From the NCBI GenBank assembly GCA_965217265.1, contig CBDCHP010000013.1, forward strand, positions 62,001-126,000: a stretch of DNA of 64,000 bases. Reading direction: 5' to 3'. A program made the translations under genes and the position numbers. The DNA comes from JAGRGG01 sp965217265. Its GTDB lineage: Bacteria > Pseudomonadota > Alphaproteobacteria > Geminicoccales > Geminicoccaceae. This document shows, piece after piece, positions 56,870 through 64,000 of the stretch (position 1 is its first letter; each line of letters starts with the position of its first letter). The notes under the pieces are model-generated. The model ran no database searches. It saw only the letters and a list, made by a program, of their open reading frames with translations, and had not been told where the DNA came from.

Positions 56870-56894
56870 GGAACAGCAACCTGACAAGTCCGTT
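56870..56894 (+). promoter_or_regulatory. EcfG-type (general stress response) promoter
   Basis: GGAAC (56870-56874) and CGTT (56891-56894) are spaced by 16 nt, as in sigma-EcfG promoters. The -10 is 57 nt before the ATG at 56952. Confidence 0.65.
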
Positions 56895-56951
56895 CTGCCG
56901 GAGGACGTGGCTACGGCCGCTCAAATCTCGCCAAAAGGAAGCATCTCAAAC

Positions 56952-57926
56952 ATGGTCACGACCTATACCGAGCGCGGTCCGGGACATACCGATACCGACT
57001 ACACCGATGTCCGCACCACCCACGTCGATCGCGGTCCGACGCTGACGAGCAACGTCCGCCGCGTCTCCTGGGGCGCCATCCTCGCCGGCACGATCCTCGT
57101 CTTGACCATTCAGGTCATGCTCGGCCTGCTCGGTCTGGGCATCGGCCTTGCCTCGATCGACCCGGCGGCGAACGACACGCCGTCCGCTTTCACCCTCACC
57201 TCGACCGCCGGGATCTGGGCGATCGTGACGGTGCTGATCGCCACCTTCGTCGGCGCCTGGGTCGCCGCCCGCCTCGCCGGCAGCCCGAGCAACACCGACG
57301 GCCTCCTGCACGGCATCGTGACCTGGGCGCTCTCGACCCTGGTCGCCGTCTGGCTGCTTACCAGCGGTGCCAGCGCCATCATCAGCGGCGCGTTCGGCGC
57401 GCTCGGCAACTCGATCCAGGGCATCACCAGCGCCGTCCAATCGGTGGCGCCGAACTCGCTCTCGGCCCTGCCGCCCGGCCTGGAGCAGCCGGCGCGGCAA
57501 TTGCTGCAGCAGGGCACGAACCAAGCCCAGCAGACGGGCCAGCAGGCGCAGCAGCAAGCGCAGCAGGCAGCGCAGGACGTGCGTCAGGCAACCGGCGAGC
57601 AGAACATTACCGCCGCCATGGGCGAGGTTCTGGCTGGCGTGCAGGAGGATGCCTCGCAAGAAGAGCGGCAGGCGGCCCTGCAGGTCATCTCCGATCAGGC
57701 CGGCATCTCGGAGCAGCAGGCCGAAGAGCGCCTGACTGAGTTCCAGCAGTCCTACGATCAGGCCGTCGCCGAGGTCGAGCAGCGCACGCAGCAGGCGGCT
57801 GACGCCCTGTCCGGCACGGCGTTCGCCACCTTCGTTGCCCTCCTCTTGGGCCTCATCGCCGGCGCCATCGGCGGCCGTCTCGGCCGCCCGTCGCACACCG
57901 TCGAGGCCGAAAATTACGCGACCTGA
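56952..57926 (+). CDS. PhnA-like membrane protein with Gln-rich coiled region
   Basis: 324 residues from the ATG at 56952 (GGAAG 10 nt upstream); the longer frame from 56868 would start before the EcfG-like promoter. The N-terminal ~35 residues are polar. Three helices follow (ILAGTILVLTIQVMLGLLGL; IWAIVTVLIATFVGAWVAA; GIVTWALSTLVAVWLLTSGA). A Gln/Ala-rich coiled stretch (~195-235), an acidic helical segment and a final Gly-rich helix (TFVALLLGLIAGAIGGRLG) complete it. Similar proteins are annotated 'PhnA-like' and belong to the stress regulon. The molecular role is unknown. A strong terminator follows. Confidence 0.7.
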   Translation: MVTTYTERGPGHTDTDYTDVRTTHVDRGPTLTSNVRRVSWGAILAGTILVLTIQVMLGLLGLGIGLASIDPAANDTPSAFTLTSTAGIWAIVTVLIATFVGAWVAARLAGSPSNTDGLLHGIVTWALSTLVAVWLLTSGASAIISGAFGALGNSIQGITSAVQSVAPNSLSALPPGLEQPARQLLQQGTNQAQQTGQQAQQQAQQAAQDVRQATGEQNITAAMGEVLAGVQEDASQEERQAALQVISDQAGISEQQAEERLTEFQQSYDQAVAEVEQRTQQAADALSGTAFATFVALLLGLIAGAIGGRLGRPSHTVEAENYAT

Positions 57927-57954
57927 GCGTTCTTCACGTTTTCACTCGTCGAGC

Positions 57955-57990
57955 TTCGGGCCGGACGGCGACCGTCCGGCCCGAACTTTA
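57955..57990 (+). terminator. Strong hairpin terminator
   Basis: TTCGGGCCGGACGG-CGA-CCGTCCGGCCCGAA is a perfect 14-bp stem with a 3-nt loop, followed by CTTTATCTT. It lies between the PhnA-like gene and convergent icd. Confidence 0.9.
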
Positions 57991-58004
57991 TCTTGAGCCG
58001 GCTA

Positions 58005-59216
58005 TCAGGCCAGCTTCTTTTGCAGGTTCGCCTCCAGCGCGTCGAGGAACTGCTGCGTCGTCAGCCAGGGCTGTTCCGGGCCGATCAGGAGGGCCAGATC
58101 CTTGGTCATCTGGCCGGCCTCGACCGTGTCGACGCACACCGTCTCGACCGCCTTAGCGAACTCCTCCACCTCGGGCGTGTCGTCGATCTTGCCGCGGTAG
58201 GTGAGCGCACGGGTCCAGGCGAAGATCGAAGCGATCGGGTTGGTCGAGGTCTGCTTGCCCTTCTGGTGCTCGCGGAAATGGCGCGTCACCGTGCCGTGCG
58301 CGGCCTCGGCCTCGATCGTGTTGCCGTCCGGGGTCATCAGGACCGAGGTCATCAGACCGAGCGAGCCGAAGCCCTGCGCCACCGTGTCGGACTGCACGTC
58401 GCCGTCGTAGTTCTTGCACGACCAGACGAAGCCGCCCGACCACTTCAAGGCCGCCGCCACCATGTCGTCGATCAAGCGGTGCTCATAAGAGATGCCCTTG
58501 GAGGCGAACTGGTCCTTGAACTCGGCCTCGTATATCTCCTCGAAGATGTCCTTGAAGCGGCCGTCATAGGCTTTCAGGATCGTGTTCTTGGTCGAGAGGT
58601 AGAGCGGGTAGCCGCGCGCCAGGGCGTAGTTCATCGAGGCCCTGGCGAAGTCGCGGATCGAGCCGTCGAGGTTGTACATTGCCATCGCCACGCCGGCGTC
58701 GGGGGCCTCAAAGATCTCGTGCTCGATCACGTCGCCCTGCTCGGGCTCGAAACGGATCGTGAGCTTGCCCTTGCCCGGAAACAAGAAGTCGGTGGCACGG
58801 TACTGGTCACCGTAGGCGTGACGGCCGACGATGATCGGCTGCGTCCAGCCCGGCACGAGGCGGGGCACGTTCTCGCAGATGATCGGCTCGCGAAAGATCG
58901 TGCCGCCGAGGATGTTCCGGATCGTGCCGTTCGGCGAGCGCCACATCTTCTTGAGGGCGAATTCCTTCACCCGCCCCTCGTCGGGGGTGATCGTCGCGCA
59001 CTTGACCCCGACGCTGTGCTCCTTGATCGCGTTCGCCGCGTCGACCGTGATCTGGTCGTCGGTCTCGTCGCGCTTCTCGACGCCCAGGTCGTAGTAGAGC
59101 AGGTCGATGTCGAGGTAGGGCAGGATCAGCTTTGTCTTGATCATGTCCCAGATGATCCGGGTCATCTCGTCGCCGTCGATCTCGACGATCGGGTTCTTAA
59201 CCTTGATCTTGCTCAT
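58005..59216 (-). CDS. icd: NADP-dependent isocitrate dehydrogenase
   Basis: 403 residues, the eukaryote-like dimeric type common in alphaproteobacteria. NPIVEIDGDEMTRIIWDMIK at the N-terminus, SPNGTIRNILGGTIFREPI, VPGWTQPIIVGRHAYGDQY, KWSGGFVWSCKNYDGDVQSD and EAAHGTVTRHF (each quoted separately) identify it. It oxidises isocitrate to 2-oxoglutarate in the TCA cycle. Palindromic element D begins 32 bp upstream of its ATG and ends in the dnaQ stop codon, so its promoter must sit inside or right beside that element. Confidence 0.96.
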   Translation of the reverse strand: MSKIKVKNPIVEIDGDEMTRIIWDMIKTKLILPYLDIDLLYYDLGVEKRDETDDQITVDAANAIKEHSVGVKCATITPDEGRVKEFALKKMWRSPNGTIRNILGGTIFREPIICENVPRLVPGWTQPIIVGRHAYGDQYRATDFLFPGKGKLTIRFEPEQGDVIEHEIFEAPDAGVAMAMYNLDGSIRDFARASMNYALARGYPLYLSTKNTILKAYDGRFKDIFEEIYEAEFKDQFASKGISYEHRLIDDMVAAALKWSGGFVWSCKNYDGDVQSDTVAQGFGSLGLMTSVLMTPDGNTIEAEAAHGTVTRHFREHQKGKQTSTNPIASIFAWTRALTYRGKIDDTPEVEEFAKAVETVCVDTVEAGQMTKDLALLIGPEQPWLTTQQFLDALEANLQKKLA

Positions 59217-59248
59217 GGCGTTTGTCCTCTCGTGGGTAAAGTTGATTG

Positions 59249-59391
59249 AACGCTTCGCGTGCGCTCGGCGCGCGGCCTTTTTCTCTTCTTTTTTGCAACT
59301 TGCAACGAGACTGGCCTCAACGCTGAAGCTAGCCTCGGATAAAGATAAAAAAGAAGAAAAGAGGCCGTGCGCCGAGCGCACGCGAAGCGTT
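59249..59391. repeat. Palindromic intergenic element, copy D
   Basis: The most symmetrical copy: AACGCTTCGCGTGCGCTCGG at the left and its exact complement at the right, with T-rich and A-rich tracts inside. The core reads ACGAGACTGGCCTCAACGCT. The right edge overlaps the dnaQ stop; the left edge is 32 bp from the icd start. It is the only copy in a tandem, not convergent, gap. Confidence 0.85.
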
Positions 59392-60055
59392 ACACACCCC
59401 AAATCGGGTTCTTCAGCTTGGCGATGAAGGCGGCGTGCGCGGCCTGCTCGGCCTCGGGCACGGGGAACTCGCGCGGCTCGCGGTACGCCCGCGCGACCCG
59501 CTTCACCGCCGCAGCGCGCACGGCGAGATCGAGGCCGACCTGTCGCCCGCCGCACAAGTGCAGGTAGACCTCGGCCAGCAGTTCGCAGTCGAGGAGGGCG
59601 CCGTGCTTGACGCGGGCCGAGGTGTCGACCTCGAAGCGGCGGCATAAGGCATCGAGGTTGTTGGGACTGCCAGGAAAACGCTGCTGCGCGCGCTGAAGCG
59701 TGTCCACCGCCCGCTCGCGCGACAGGAGGGGTTTCTTCAGCCGTGCGAGTTCGTGGTTTAGAAAGCGCAGGTCGAAGGTGGCGTTGTGGATCACGAGCGG
59801 GTCGTCGCCGATGAAGGCGAGGAAGGGCTCGGCGATCGCGGCGAAGACCGGCTTGTCGACGAGTTGATCGTCGCCGATCCCGTGGATCTTGAACGCGTCC
59901 TCGGGCATCGCCCGCTCAGGGTTGATGAACTGGTGGTAGGTGCGGCCGGTCGCGACCTTGTTGACCAGTTCGACGGCACCGATCTCGACGATCCGGTGCC
60001 CCTCGCGCGGGTCGAGACCGGTCGTCTCGGTGTCGAGCACCACTTCGCGCTGCAT
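59390..60055 (-). CDS. dnaQ: DNA polymerase III epsilon subunit (3'-5' exonuclease)
   Basis: 221 residues. Exo I VVLDTETTGLDP, Exo II IHNATFDLRFLNHE and Exo III KHGALLDCELLAEVY hold the acidic metal ligands and catalytic His. The C-terminal tail should contact the alpha subunit. It proofreads replication. It starts 4 bp after coaE, so co-transcription is likely. Confidence 0.96.
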   Translation of the reverse strand: MQREVVLDTETTGLDPREGHRIVEIGAVELVNKVATGRTYHQFINPERAMPEDAFKIHGIGDDQLVDKPVFAAIAEPFLAFIGDDPLVIHNATFDLRFLNHELARLKKPLLSRERAVDTLQRAQQRFPGSPNNLDALCRRFEVDTSARVKHGALLDCELLAEVYLHLCGGRQVGLDLAVRAAAVKRVARAYREPREFPVPEAEQAAHAAFIAKLKNPIWGV

Positions 60056-60059
60056 CGTT

Positions 60060-60689
60060 CTACTCCTTCAACCAGCGTTCGGGCCACGCTGCGGGCCGCA
60101 TCCCCTTGGCTTGCCGGATCGTCGCGGCCACGGCAAGGCCGACGGCGCCGCGATCGAAGCCCGAGCGGACGACGATGTCCGCCCGCCGCCGCTTGACGGA
60201 CCCGGGCATCTGCTGGGCACGGACGGCAGCGAGGCGGACGGGCGTCATGCCAGACCGGCGCAGGGCCCGATCCTGCTGCAAATAGGGGTGCGCGTCCACG
60301 ACGACGACGAGATCGCAGCGCCGCTCGCCGTCGGTCTCAAGGAGAAGCGGTACGTCGAGCACGGCCAGATGTCGACCCTCGCGGGCACGAGCGGCGAGGA
60401 ATCGGTGCTGCATCGCCTTGACCATTGGGTGGACCAGCGCCTCCAAGCGGCGCAGGGCGGCGGCGTCGTTGAAGACGCGGGCCCCGAGTGCCCGGCGATC
60501 GACGTTGCCGCTCTTGCCCACGACGCCGGGGAACGCCGCCTCGATCAGGGGCACGAGGGGGCTCTTGGCACGAAACAGGTGATGCACAGCGGCGTCGGAA
60601 TCGAGCACCGGCACGCCGTACTGTAAAAAACGCCGCGCCGTGCGGCTCTTGCCCATCGCGATCGAGCCGGTGAGGCCGCAGACGATCAA
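60060..60689 (-). CDS. coaE: Dephospho-CoA kinase
   Basis: 209 residues from a TTG that overlaps the maf stop (TTGA). P-loop GLTGSIAMGKS, VPVLDSDAAVHHLF, ALVHPMVKAM, VLDVPLLLETD and QQMPGSVKRRRADIVV fit the family. It phosphorylates dephospho-CoA, the last step of coenzyme A synthesis. The much longer frame upstream is antisense to maf and not used. aroE, often found between maf and coaE, is absent. Confidence 0.94.
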   Translation of the reverse strand: MIVCGLTGSIAMGKSRTARRFLQYGVPVLDSDAAVHHLFRAKSPLVPLIEAAFPGVVGKSGNVDRRALGARVFNDAAALRRLEALVHPMVKAMQHRFLAARAREGRHLAVLDVPLLLETDGERRCDLVVVVDAHPYLQQDRALRRSGMTPVRLAAVRAQQMPGSVKRRRADIVVRSGFDRGAVGLAVAATIRQAKGMRPAAWPERWLKE

Positions 60690-61303
60690 GGCTCGACCAG
60701 CCCCTGCCCGTGTTCGCGTAAGAAGCCGAGCAGCGGCAGGAGCGGCAGGCCCTGGACGGCGAAGGCGTCGCCCTCGACGCGGGCCATCAACTGGGCACCC
60801 AAGCCCTCGATCTGGTAGGCGCCGACAGAGGCCAGCACGGCGTCGCCGGCGGCGTCGAGGTAGGCCCCGATCAGACGCTCCGACAAGGGGCGCAGCGTCA
60901 AGGTGGCACTCTGGGCCTCGCCCCAGATGCGATTGCCGCCGCGATAGACGGTGGCCGCCGTGACGAGGCGGTGCGAGGTCCCTTGCAGCCGCCGTAGCTG
61001 GGCGGCGGCCGCGGCCCGGTCGGGGGGCTTGTCGAGCCAGTCGCCGTCGAGGGTGACGAGCAATTGGTCGGACCCGACGACGAGGTCGGTCGGGTTCCAC
61101 CGGTGCGCCACCGCCGCCTTCATCTCGGCGAGCATCATCGCGGCGGTTTCGGGCTCGAACGCCTCGGCCTTGAGCGCGGCCTTGGCCTCGTCCTCGTCGA
61201 AGAGCGGACGGACCGGCGTAGGATCGAGCCCCGCCGCTCGCAGCAGGCGCAGGCGGGCGGCGCTGCCGGAGGCCAGGATCAGGCGGGGGGATTGATCGGG
61301 CAT
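60686..61303 (-). CDS. maf: Maf-like nucleotide pyrophosphatase
   Basis: 205 residues from the ATG at 61303; a GTG 36 nt upstream is possible. RLILASGSAARLRLLRAAGL, DEDEAKAAL, the catalytic LVVGSDQLL and VGAYQIEGLGAQLMARVEGD are the Maf signatures. Members hydrolyse non-canonical dNTPs such as dTTP/UTP or modified pyrimidines and affect septation. It leads the maf-coaE-dnaQ run. Confidence 0.93.
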   Translation of the reverse strand: MPDQSPRLILASGSAARLRLLRAAGLDPTPVRPLFDEDEAKAALKAEAFEPETAAMMLAEMKAAVAHRWNPTDLVVGSDQLLVTLDGDWLDKPPDRAAAAAQLRRLQGTSHRLVTAATVYRGGNRIWGEAQSATLTLRPLSERLIGAYLDAAGDAVLASVGAYQIEGLGAQLMARVEGDAFAVQGLPLLPLLGFLREHGQGLVEP

Positions 61304-61351
61304 CGCTCGGCTCGCGCGGGGTTGTTTTGACGCGGCCACCCTTCGACGCGG

Positions 61352-61357
61352 TTAACC
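61352..61357. promoter_or_regulatory. Possible CtrA half-site
   Basis: TTAACC lies in the divergent gap between maf and the DUF1150 gene. A six-base match is weak evidence. Confidence 0.15.
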
Positions 61358-61394
61358 GTTTGTCAATCAGGGCGATGTAGCTTCGATCCGTCCG

Positions 61395-61407
61395 CCGCAC
61401 GGTGCGG
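61395..61407. promoter_or_regulatory. Tight inverted repeat before the DUF1150 gene
   Basis: CCGCAC-G-GTGCGG, nested within GTCCG ... CGGAC arms (61390-61417), lies 26 nt upstream of the ATG. It could be an operator or a leader hairpin next to the ribosome-binding site. Confidence 0.4.
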
Positions 61408-61433
61408 CACGACGGACCAAGGAAGGTGTGAAG

Positions 61434-61628
61434 ATGCCCGACACGTTCGAGCCGACGCTCGTCGACGACGAAGCCTTCGTCGCCTACATCCGCCCGGTCG
61501 ACGAGGACGGCGAGCGCGCTTACGCCATCTGCGACGCCGACGGCGAGCCGCTCGGCCTCTCGCCGACCCGATCGCTCGCCTTCGCCGCCGTGCGCCAGCA
61601 CGGGATGGAGCCCGTCGACGCGCACTGA
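61434..61628 (+). CDS. DUF1150 family small protein
   Basis: 64 residues from an ATG with AGGAAGG 7 nt upstream. FVAYIRPVDEDGERAYAICD, DGEPLGLSPTRSLAFAAVRQ and the end EPVDAH match the alphaproteobacterial DUF1150 pattern. The function is unknown; members are often found near small heat-shock genes. No such neighbour is present here. Confidence 0.8.
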   Translation: MPDTFEPTLVDDEAFVAYIRPVDEDGERAYAICDADGEPLGLSPTRSLAFAAVRQHGMEPVDAH

Positions 61629-61844
61629 CGCCCGCCGGCCTTCGTGTGACGGCCTTTCGCCCCAGCAGATTTCGCGGCTGCCCCGCGCCGCGATCGGCGC
61701 ACCCTTTCCCGGCCCGCGTTGCCGACCGGCGTCCTGCTCCTTATCCGCACGCTTGTCCGCGCTCGGTTCATCCCGTATGAAAGGATGGTATCGATGCGGG
61801 CATTCATCCGGCGTCGGATCAAACGATAGAGGAGTCTTGAGCCC

Positions 61845-62354
61845 ATGCGCATCGCTGTCTTCTTGGCCCTGTTCCTGGCCTTTGCAGCGCCTTTGCGGGC
61901 GCAGGATGCCAGTGCCCAGGCCTATGTCGACGCCACGGCGGGGGACGGCCTGCTGTTGACCGAGATGAGCCAGCAGGTTTTGGACCGCGTTCCGCGCGAG
62001 GCCGTTACCGAGGTCGCGACCGAGACGATCGCCGCCAACCGGACGAACGCGATCATCCTGGGCAGCATCGCCGAGACCAAGGGGCTGGATATGCCGACCT
62101 CCCTCGACGACGGGCGCACCGCCGTGCTGGCCCAGATCGCCGACGCCGACAACGAGAATGTCGCCCAGGTCTACGCCGACTTGCAGGTCAAGACGCACGA
62201 AGACGCGATTGCCACGACCGAACGCTACCTCGCCGAGGGCGAGGACGAGGAGCTCAAACGCTTCGCCGACGACGCGCTGCGCCAACTGCAAGGTGGTCTC
62301 GAAGACGCGCAGGCGCTGCAAAAAGAAGTCACGGCGTCAAACGATCAGCAGTAA
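61845..62354 (+). CDS. Secreted DUF4142-like protein
   Basis: 169 residues. Signal peptide MRIAVFLALFLAFAAPLRA|QD. The mature part is all-helical and acidic (GDGLLLTEMSQQVLDRV; AQVYADLQVKTHEDAIATT; ELKRFADDALRQLQGGLEDA), with the spacing of DUF4142 four-helix, ferritin-like proteins. AGAGGAG lies upstream of the ATG. It is probably periplasmic and of unknown role. Element E starts 2 nt after its stop. Confidence 0.7.
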   Translation: MRIAVFLALFLAFAAPLRAQDASAQAYVDATAGDGLLLTEMSQQVLDRVPREAVTEVATETIAANRTNAIILGSIAETKGLDMPTSLDDGRTAVLAQIADADNENVAQVYADLQVKTHEDAIATTERYLAEGEDEELKRFADDALRQLQGGLEDAQALQKEVTASNDQQ

Positions 62355-62355
62355 G

Positions 62356-62501
62356 CACGCTTTGCGTCCGCTGCGCGGGGCTTTCCTTTCTTCTTTTTTG
62401 CAACTTTGACTGGGGCTGGCCTCGGCGTTCGTGCCAGTCTGGGAACAACGAGCAAAAAAGAGAAGAAAAAGCCCGCGCGGCGGGCGCACGCGTAAGCGTT
62501 C
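62356..62501. repeat. Palindromic intergenic element, copy E
   Basis: A more diverged copy: left arm CACGCTTTGCGTCCGCTGCG, right arm the complement of GAACGCTTACGCGTGCGC. Internal TTTCTTCTTTTTTG and AAAAAAGAGAAG tracts flank the core GGGGCTGGCCTCGGCGTT. It lies between convergent genes and overlaps the gatB stop codon. Confidence 0.8.
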
Positions 62502-63963
62502 ACCCCTCAACCGGCGGCAGTTTTGCCCGCAAGACTGCCTGCACCGACGCCGGGTTGGCCTTGCCGCCGGTCGCCTTCATCACTTGGCCGGTGAACCAGC
62601 CGATCACCTTCGGGTTCTTCTGGTAGGTCTCGACTTGGCCGGGATTGGCGGCGATGACCCGCTCGACCTCGGCCTCGATGGCGCCGGCGTCGGTCACTTG
62701 GCGCAGGCCGCGCTCCTCGACGATCGTCTCCGGCGCTTGGCCCGTGTCGAACATGAGGGCGAAGACGTCCTTGGCGGTGCGGCCGTTGATCGTCTGGTCG
62801 GCGATGAGGTCGATCAGCCGGCCTAGGTCCTTAGGCTCGATCGGGCTCTCGGCCAGGGTCTTGTTCTGCTTGGCGAGCGCCCCGAACAACTCGTTGATGA
62901 CCCAGTTCGCCGCCTGCTTGCCGTCGCGGCCCTCGGCCACGGCCTCGAAGTAGGCGCCGGTGCCCTTGTCGGCGACGAGGACGCCGGCGTCGTAGGGGCT
63001 GAGGCCGTAAGACTCGACGTAACGCGCCTTCTTCGCGTCCGGCAGTTCGGGCAGGCAGGCTTCGATGCGCCCGACGTAGCCATCAGGCAGGACGACCGGC
63101 AGGAGGTCGGGGTCGGGGAAGTAGCGGTAGTCGTGCGCCTCCTCCTTCGATCGCATCGAGCGCGTCTCGCCCTTTTGCGCGTCGAACAGGCGCGTCTCCT
63201 GGAGGATGGCGCCGCCGCCCTCCAGGATCTCGACTTGGCGCTTGGCCTCGTACTCGATCGCGCGGGCGACGAAGCGCATCGAATTGACGTTCTTGATCTC
63301 GCAGCGCGTGCCGAAGTTCGTATCGCCTCGGCGGCGCACCGAGACGTTGGCGTCGCAGCGCAAGGAGCCTTCCTCCATGTTGCCGTCGCAAGTGCCCAAG
63401 TAGCGCAGGATCGTGCGCAGCTTCCTCATGTAGAGCACGGCCTCCTTGGGCGTGCGGATGTCGGGCTCGGAGACGATCTCCATCAAGGCGACGCCCGAGC
63501 GGTTGAGGTCGATCAGCGTCGAGGATTCTTGCTGGTCGTGCAAGGACTTGCCGGCGTCCATCTCCAGGTGGAGGCGCGTGATGCCGATCTCGCGCGCCGT
63601 GCCGTCGGGCATGTCGAGGGTGAGGACGCCCCCGCCCACGATCGGGTGCTGATACTGGCTGATCTGGTAGCCGCTCGGAAGGTCCGGGTAGAAGTAGTTC
63701 TTGCGCTCGAAGACGCTCTCGCGGTTGATTCGGGCCTTGAGGCCCAGGCCGGTGCGCACCGCCTGCTCGACGCAGTAGCCGTTCACGACCGGCAACTGGC
63801 CCGGCATCCCGGCGTCGACCGGGGCGACCTGGGTGTTCGGGGCGCCGCCGTAGGCGGTAGGGGCGCCCGAGAACAATTTGGCGTTCGAAGTCACCTGCGC
63901 GTGGACTTCGAGGCCGACGACGATCTCCCACGTGCCCGTGGCGCCCGCGATCGTGTAGCCCAT
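62500..63963 (-). CDS. gatB: Aspartyl/glutamyl-tRNA(Asn/Gln) amidotransferase subunit B
   Basis: 487 residues. WEIVVGLEVHAQVTSNAKLFSG (two parts), KNYFYPDLPSGYQISQYQ, LHLEMDAGKS, DLNRSGVALMEIVSEPD and SLRCDANVSVR are GatB signatures. The C-terminal YqeY-like domain ends with RAKLPPVEG. It transamidates misacylated Glu-tRNA(Gln) or Asp-tRNA(Asn). GAGGAGG precedes the ATG, which overlaps the stop of an upstream frame. Confidence 0.97.
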   Translation of the reverse strand: MGYTIAGATGTWEIVVGLEVHAQVTSNAKLFSGAPTAYGGAPNTQVAPVDAGMPGQLPVVNGYCVEQAVRTGLGLKARINRESVFERKNYFYPDLPSGYQISQYQHPIVGGGVLTLDMPDGTAREIGITRLHLEMDAGKSLHDQQESSTLIDLNRSGVALMEIVSEPDIRTPKEAVLYMRKLRTILRYLGTCDGNMEEGSLRCDANVSVRRRGDTNFGTRCEIKNVNSMRFVARAIEYEAKRQVEILEGGGAILQETRLFDAQKGETRSMRSKEEAHDYRYFPDPDLLPVVLPDGYVGRIEACLPELPDAKKARYVESYGLSPYDAGVLVADKGTGAYFEAVAEGRDGKQAANWVINELFGALAKQNKTLAESPIEPKDLGRLIDLIADQTINGRTAKDVFALMFDTGQAPETIVEERGLRQVTDAGAIEAEVERVIAANPGQVETYQKNPKVIGWFTGQVMKATGGKANPASVQAVLRAKLPPVEG

Positions 63964-64000
63964 CAGGCGGCCTCCTCTAGGCCGCAGGGAAGGGACGCGA
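63963..64000 (-). CDS. 3' end of the gene upstream of gatB (position of gatA), partial
   Basis: The frame ending in TGA at 63965-63963 overlaps the gatB ATG (TGATG) and reads ASLPCGLEEAA before the stop. The place and overlap suggest gatA, but 11 residues are too few to identify it. Confidence 0.3.
   Translation of the reverse strand, partial: ASLPCGLEEAA

Noticed and set aside
57480..57600. CAG-rich run as a microsatellite or CRISPR-like repeat
   Set aside because: It encodes an in-frame Gln/Ala coiled region with irregular codons; there is no fixed repeat and spacer pattern.
59217..59645. N-terminal extension of icd
   Set aside because: It crosses the palindromic element and dnaQ antisense; the conserved protein starts at the ATG at 59216.
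60690..62321. Long N-terminal extension of coaE
   Set aside because: It runs antisense through maf and the DUF1150 and DUF4142-like genes. The kinase P-loop starts right after the TTG at 60689.

Overview
The window is GC-rich (clearly above 60 %) chromosomal DNA of an alphaproteobacterium. The gene orders hflX-hfq, trkA-ntrX-ntrY-ntrC-ntrB, ispDF-cinA, tpiA-secG-pyrG-kdsA-eno-ftsB-pdhA-pdhB-pdhC-lpd-lipA-ratA and trpGDC-moaC-moeA-lexA are typical of Rhodospirillales-like lineages. A GAAC-N7-GAAC LexA box, EcfG-type promoters and a DUF1150 protein also fit. Genus and species cannot be given from sequence reading alone. I saw no tRNA, rRNA, CRISPR array, intact insertion sequence or prophage.

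Layout. 1-5.5 kb: a small Pro/Ala-rich ORF carrying a 17-bp duplication; an archaeo-eukaryotic release-factor-like protein (baeRF3) behind an EcfG-like stress promoter; an HPF/cold-shock fusion; a 900-residue secreted repeat protein. 5.5-17.4 kb (minus strand): an extracellular RTX nuclease, then a peptide-type ABC transporter (fused double ATPase, two permeases, two near-duplicate Tat-exported binding proteins) headed by a metallo-beta-lactamase-fold hydrolase. 17.5-30.6 kb: pckA, a secreted MBL-fold protein, hflX, hfq, a D-amino-acid aminotransferase, trkA and the NtrYX/NtrBC nitrogen two-component systems. 30.7-45.7 kb: ispDF and cinA, then a long minus-strand block of central metabolism (pyruvate dehydrogenase complex, lipoate synthase, enolase, KDO8P and CTP synthases, secG, tpiA), interrupted by an AT-rich two-gene pentapeptide cassette. 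45.9-57.9 kb: ppiD, trpE, a decayed RTX gene, a polysaccharide deacetylase, trpGDC, moaC, moeA, lexA and a stress-type membrane protein. 58-64 kb: icd, dnaQ, coaE, maf, two small ORFs and gatB.

Main points of interest. (1) A likely ribosome-hibernation unit: baeRF3 and HPF-CSD adjacent, with GGAAC-N17-CGTT placed just upstream. A second such promoter (N16) serves a Q-rich membrane protein at 57 kb. (2) A family of about 145-bp palindromic elements, four full copies and one half copy. Every copy overlaps or abuts a stop codon and carries GC-hairpin plus T-tract arms, so they look like mobile bidirectional terminators. (3) The trp operon is split by about 2.6 kb holding the half element, a perfect CRP-type site and a frameshifted RTX gene. 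(4) An AT-rich split pentapeptide-repeat pair is joined between lpd and lipA by 4-nt stop/start overlaps at all three junctions. Protein functions are inferred from recognised motifs and gene order; no database search was run.
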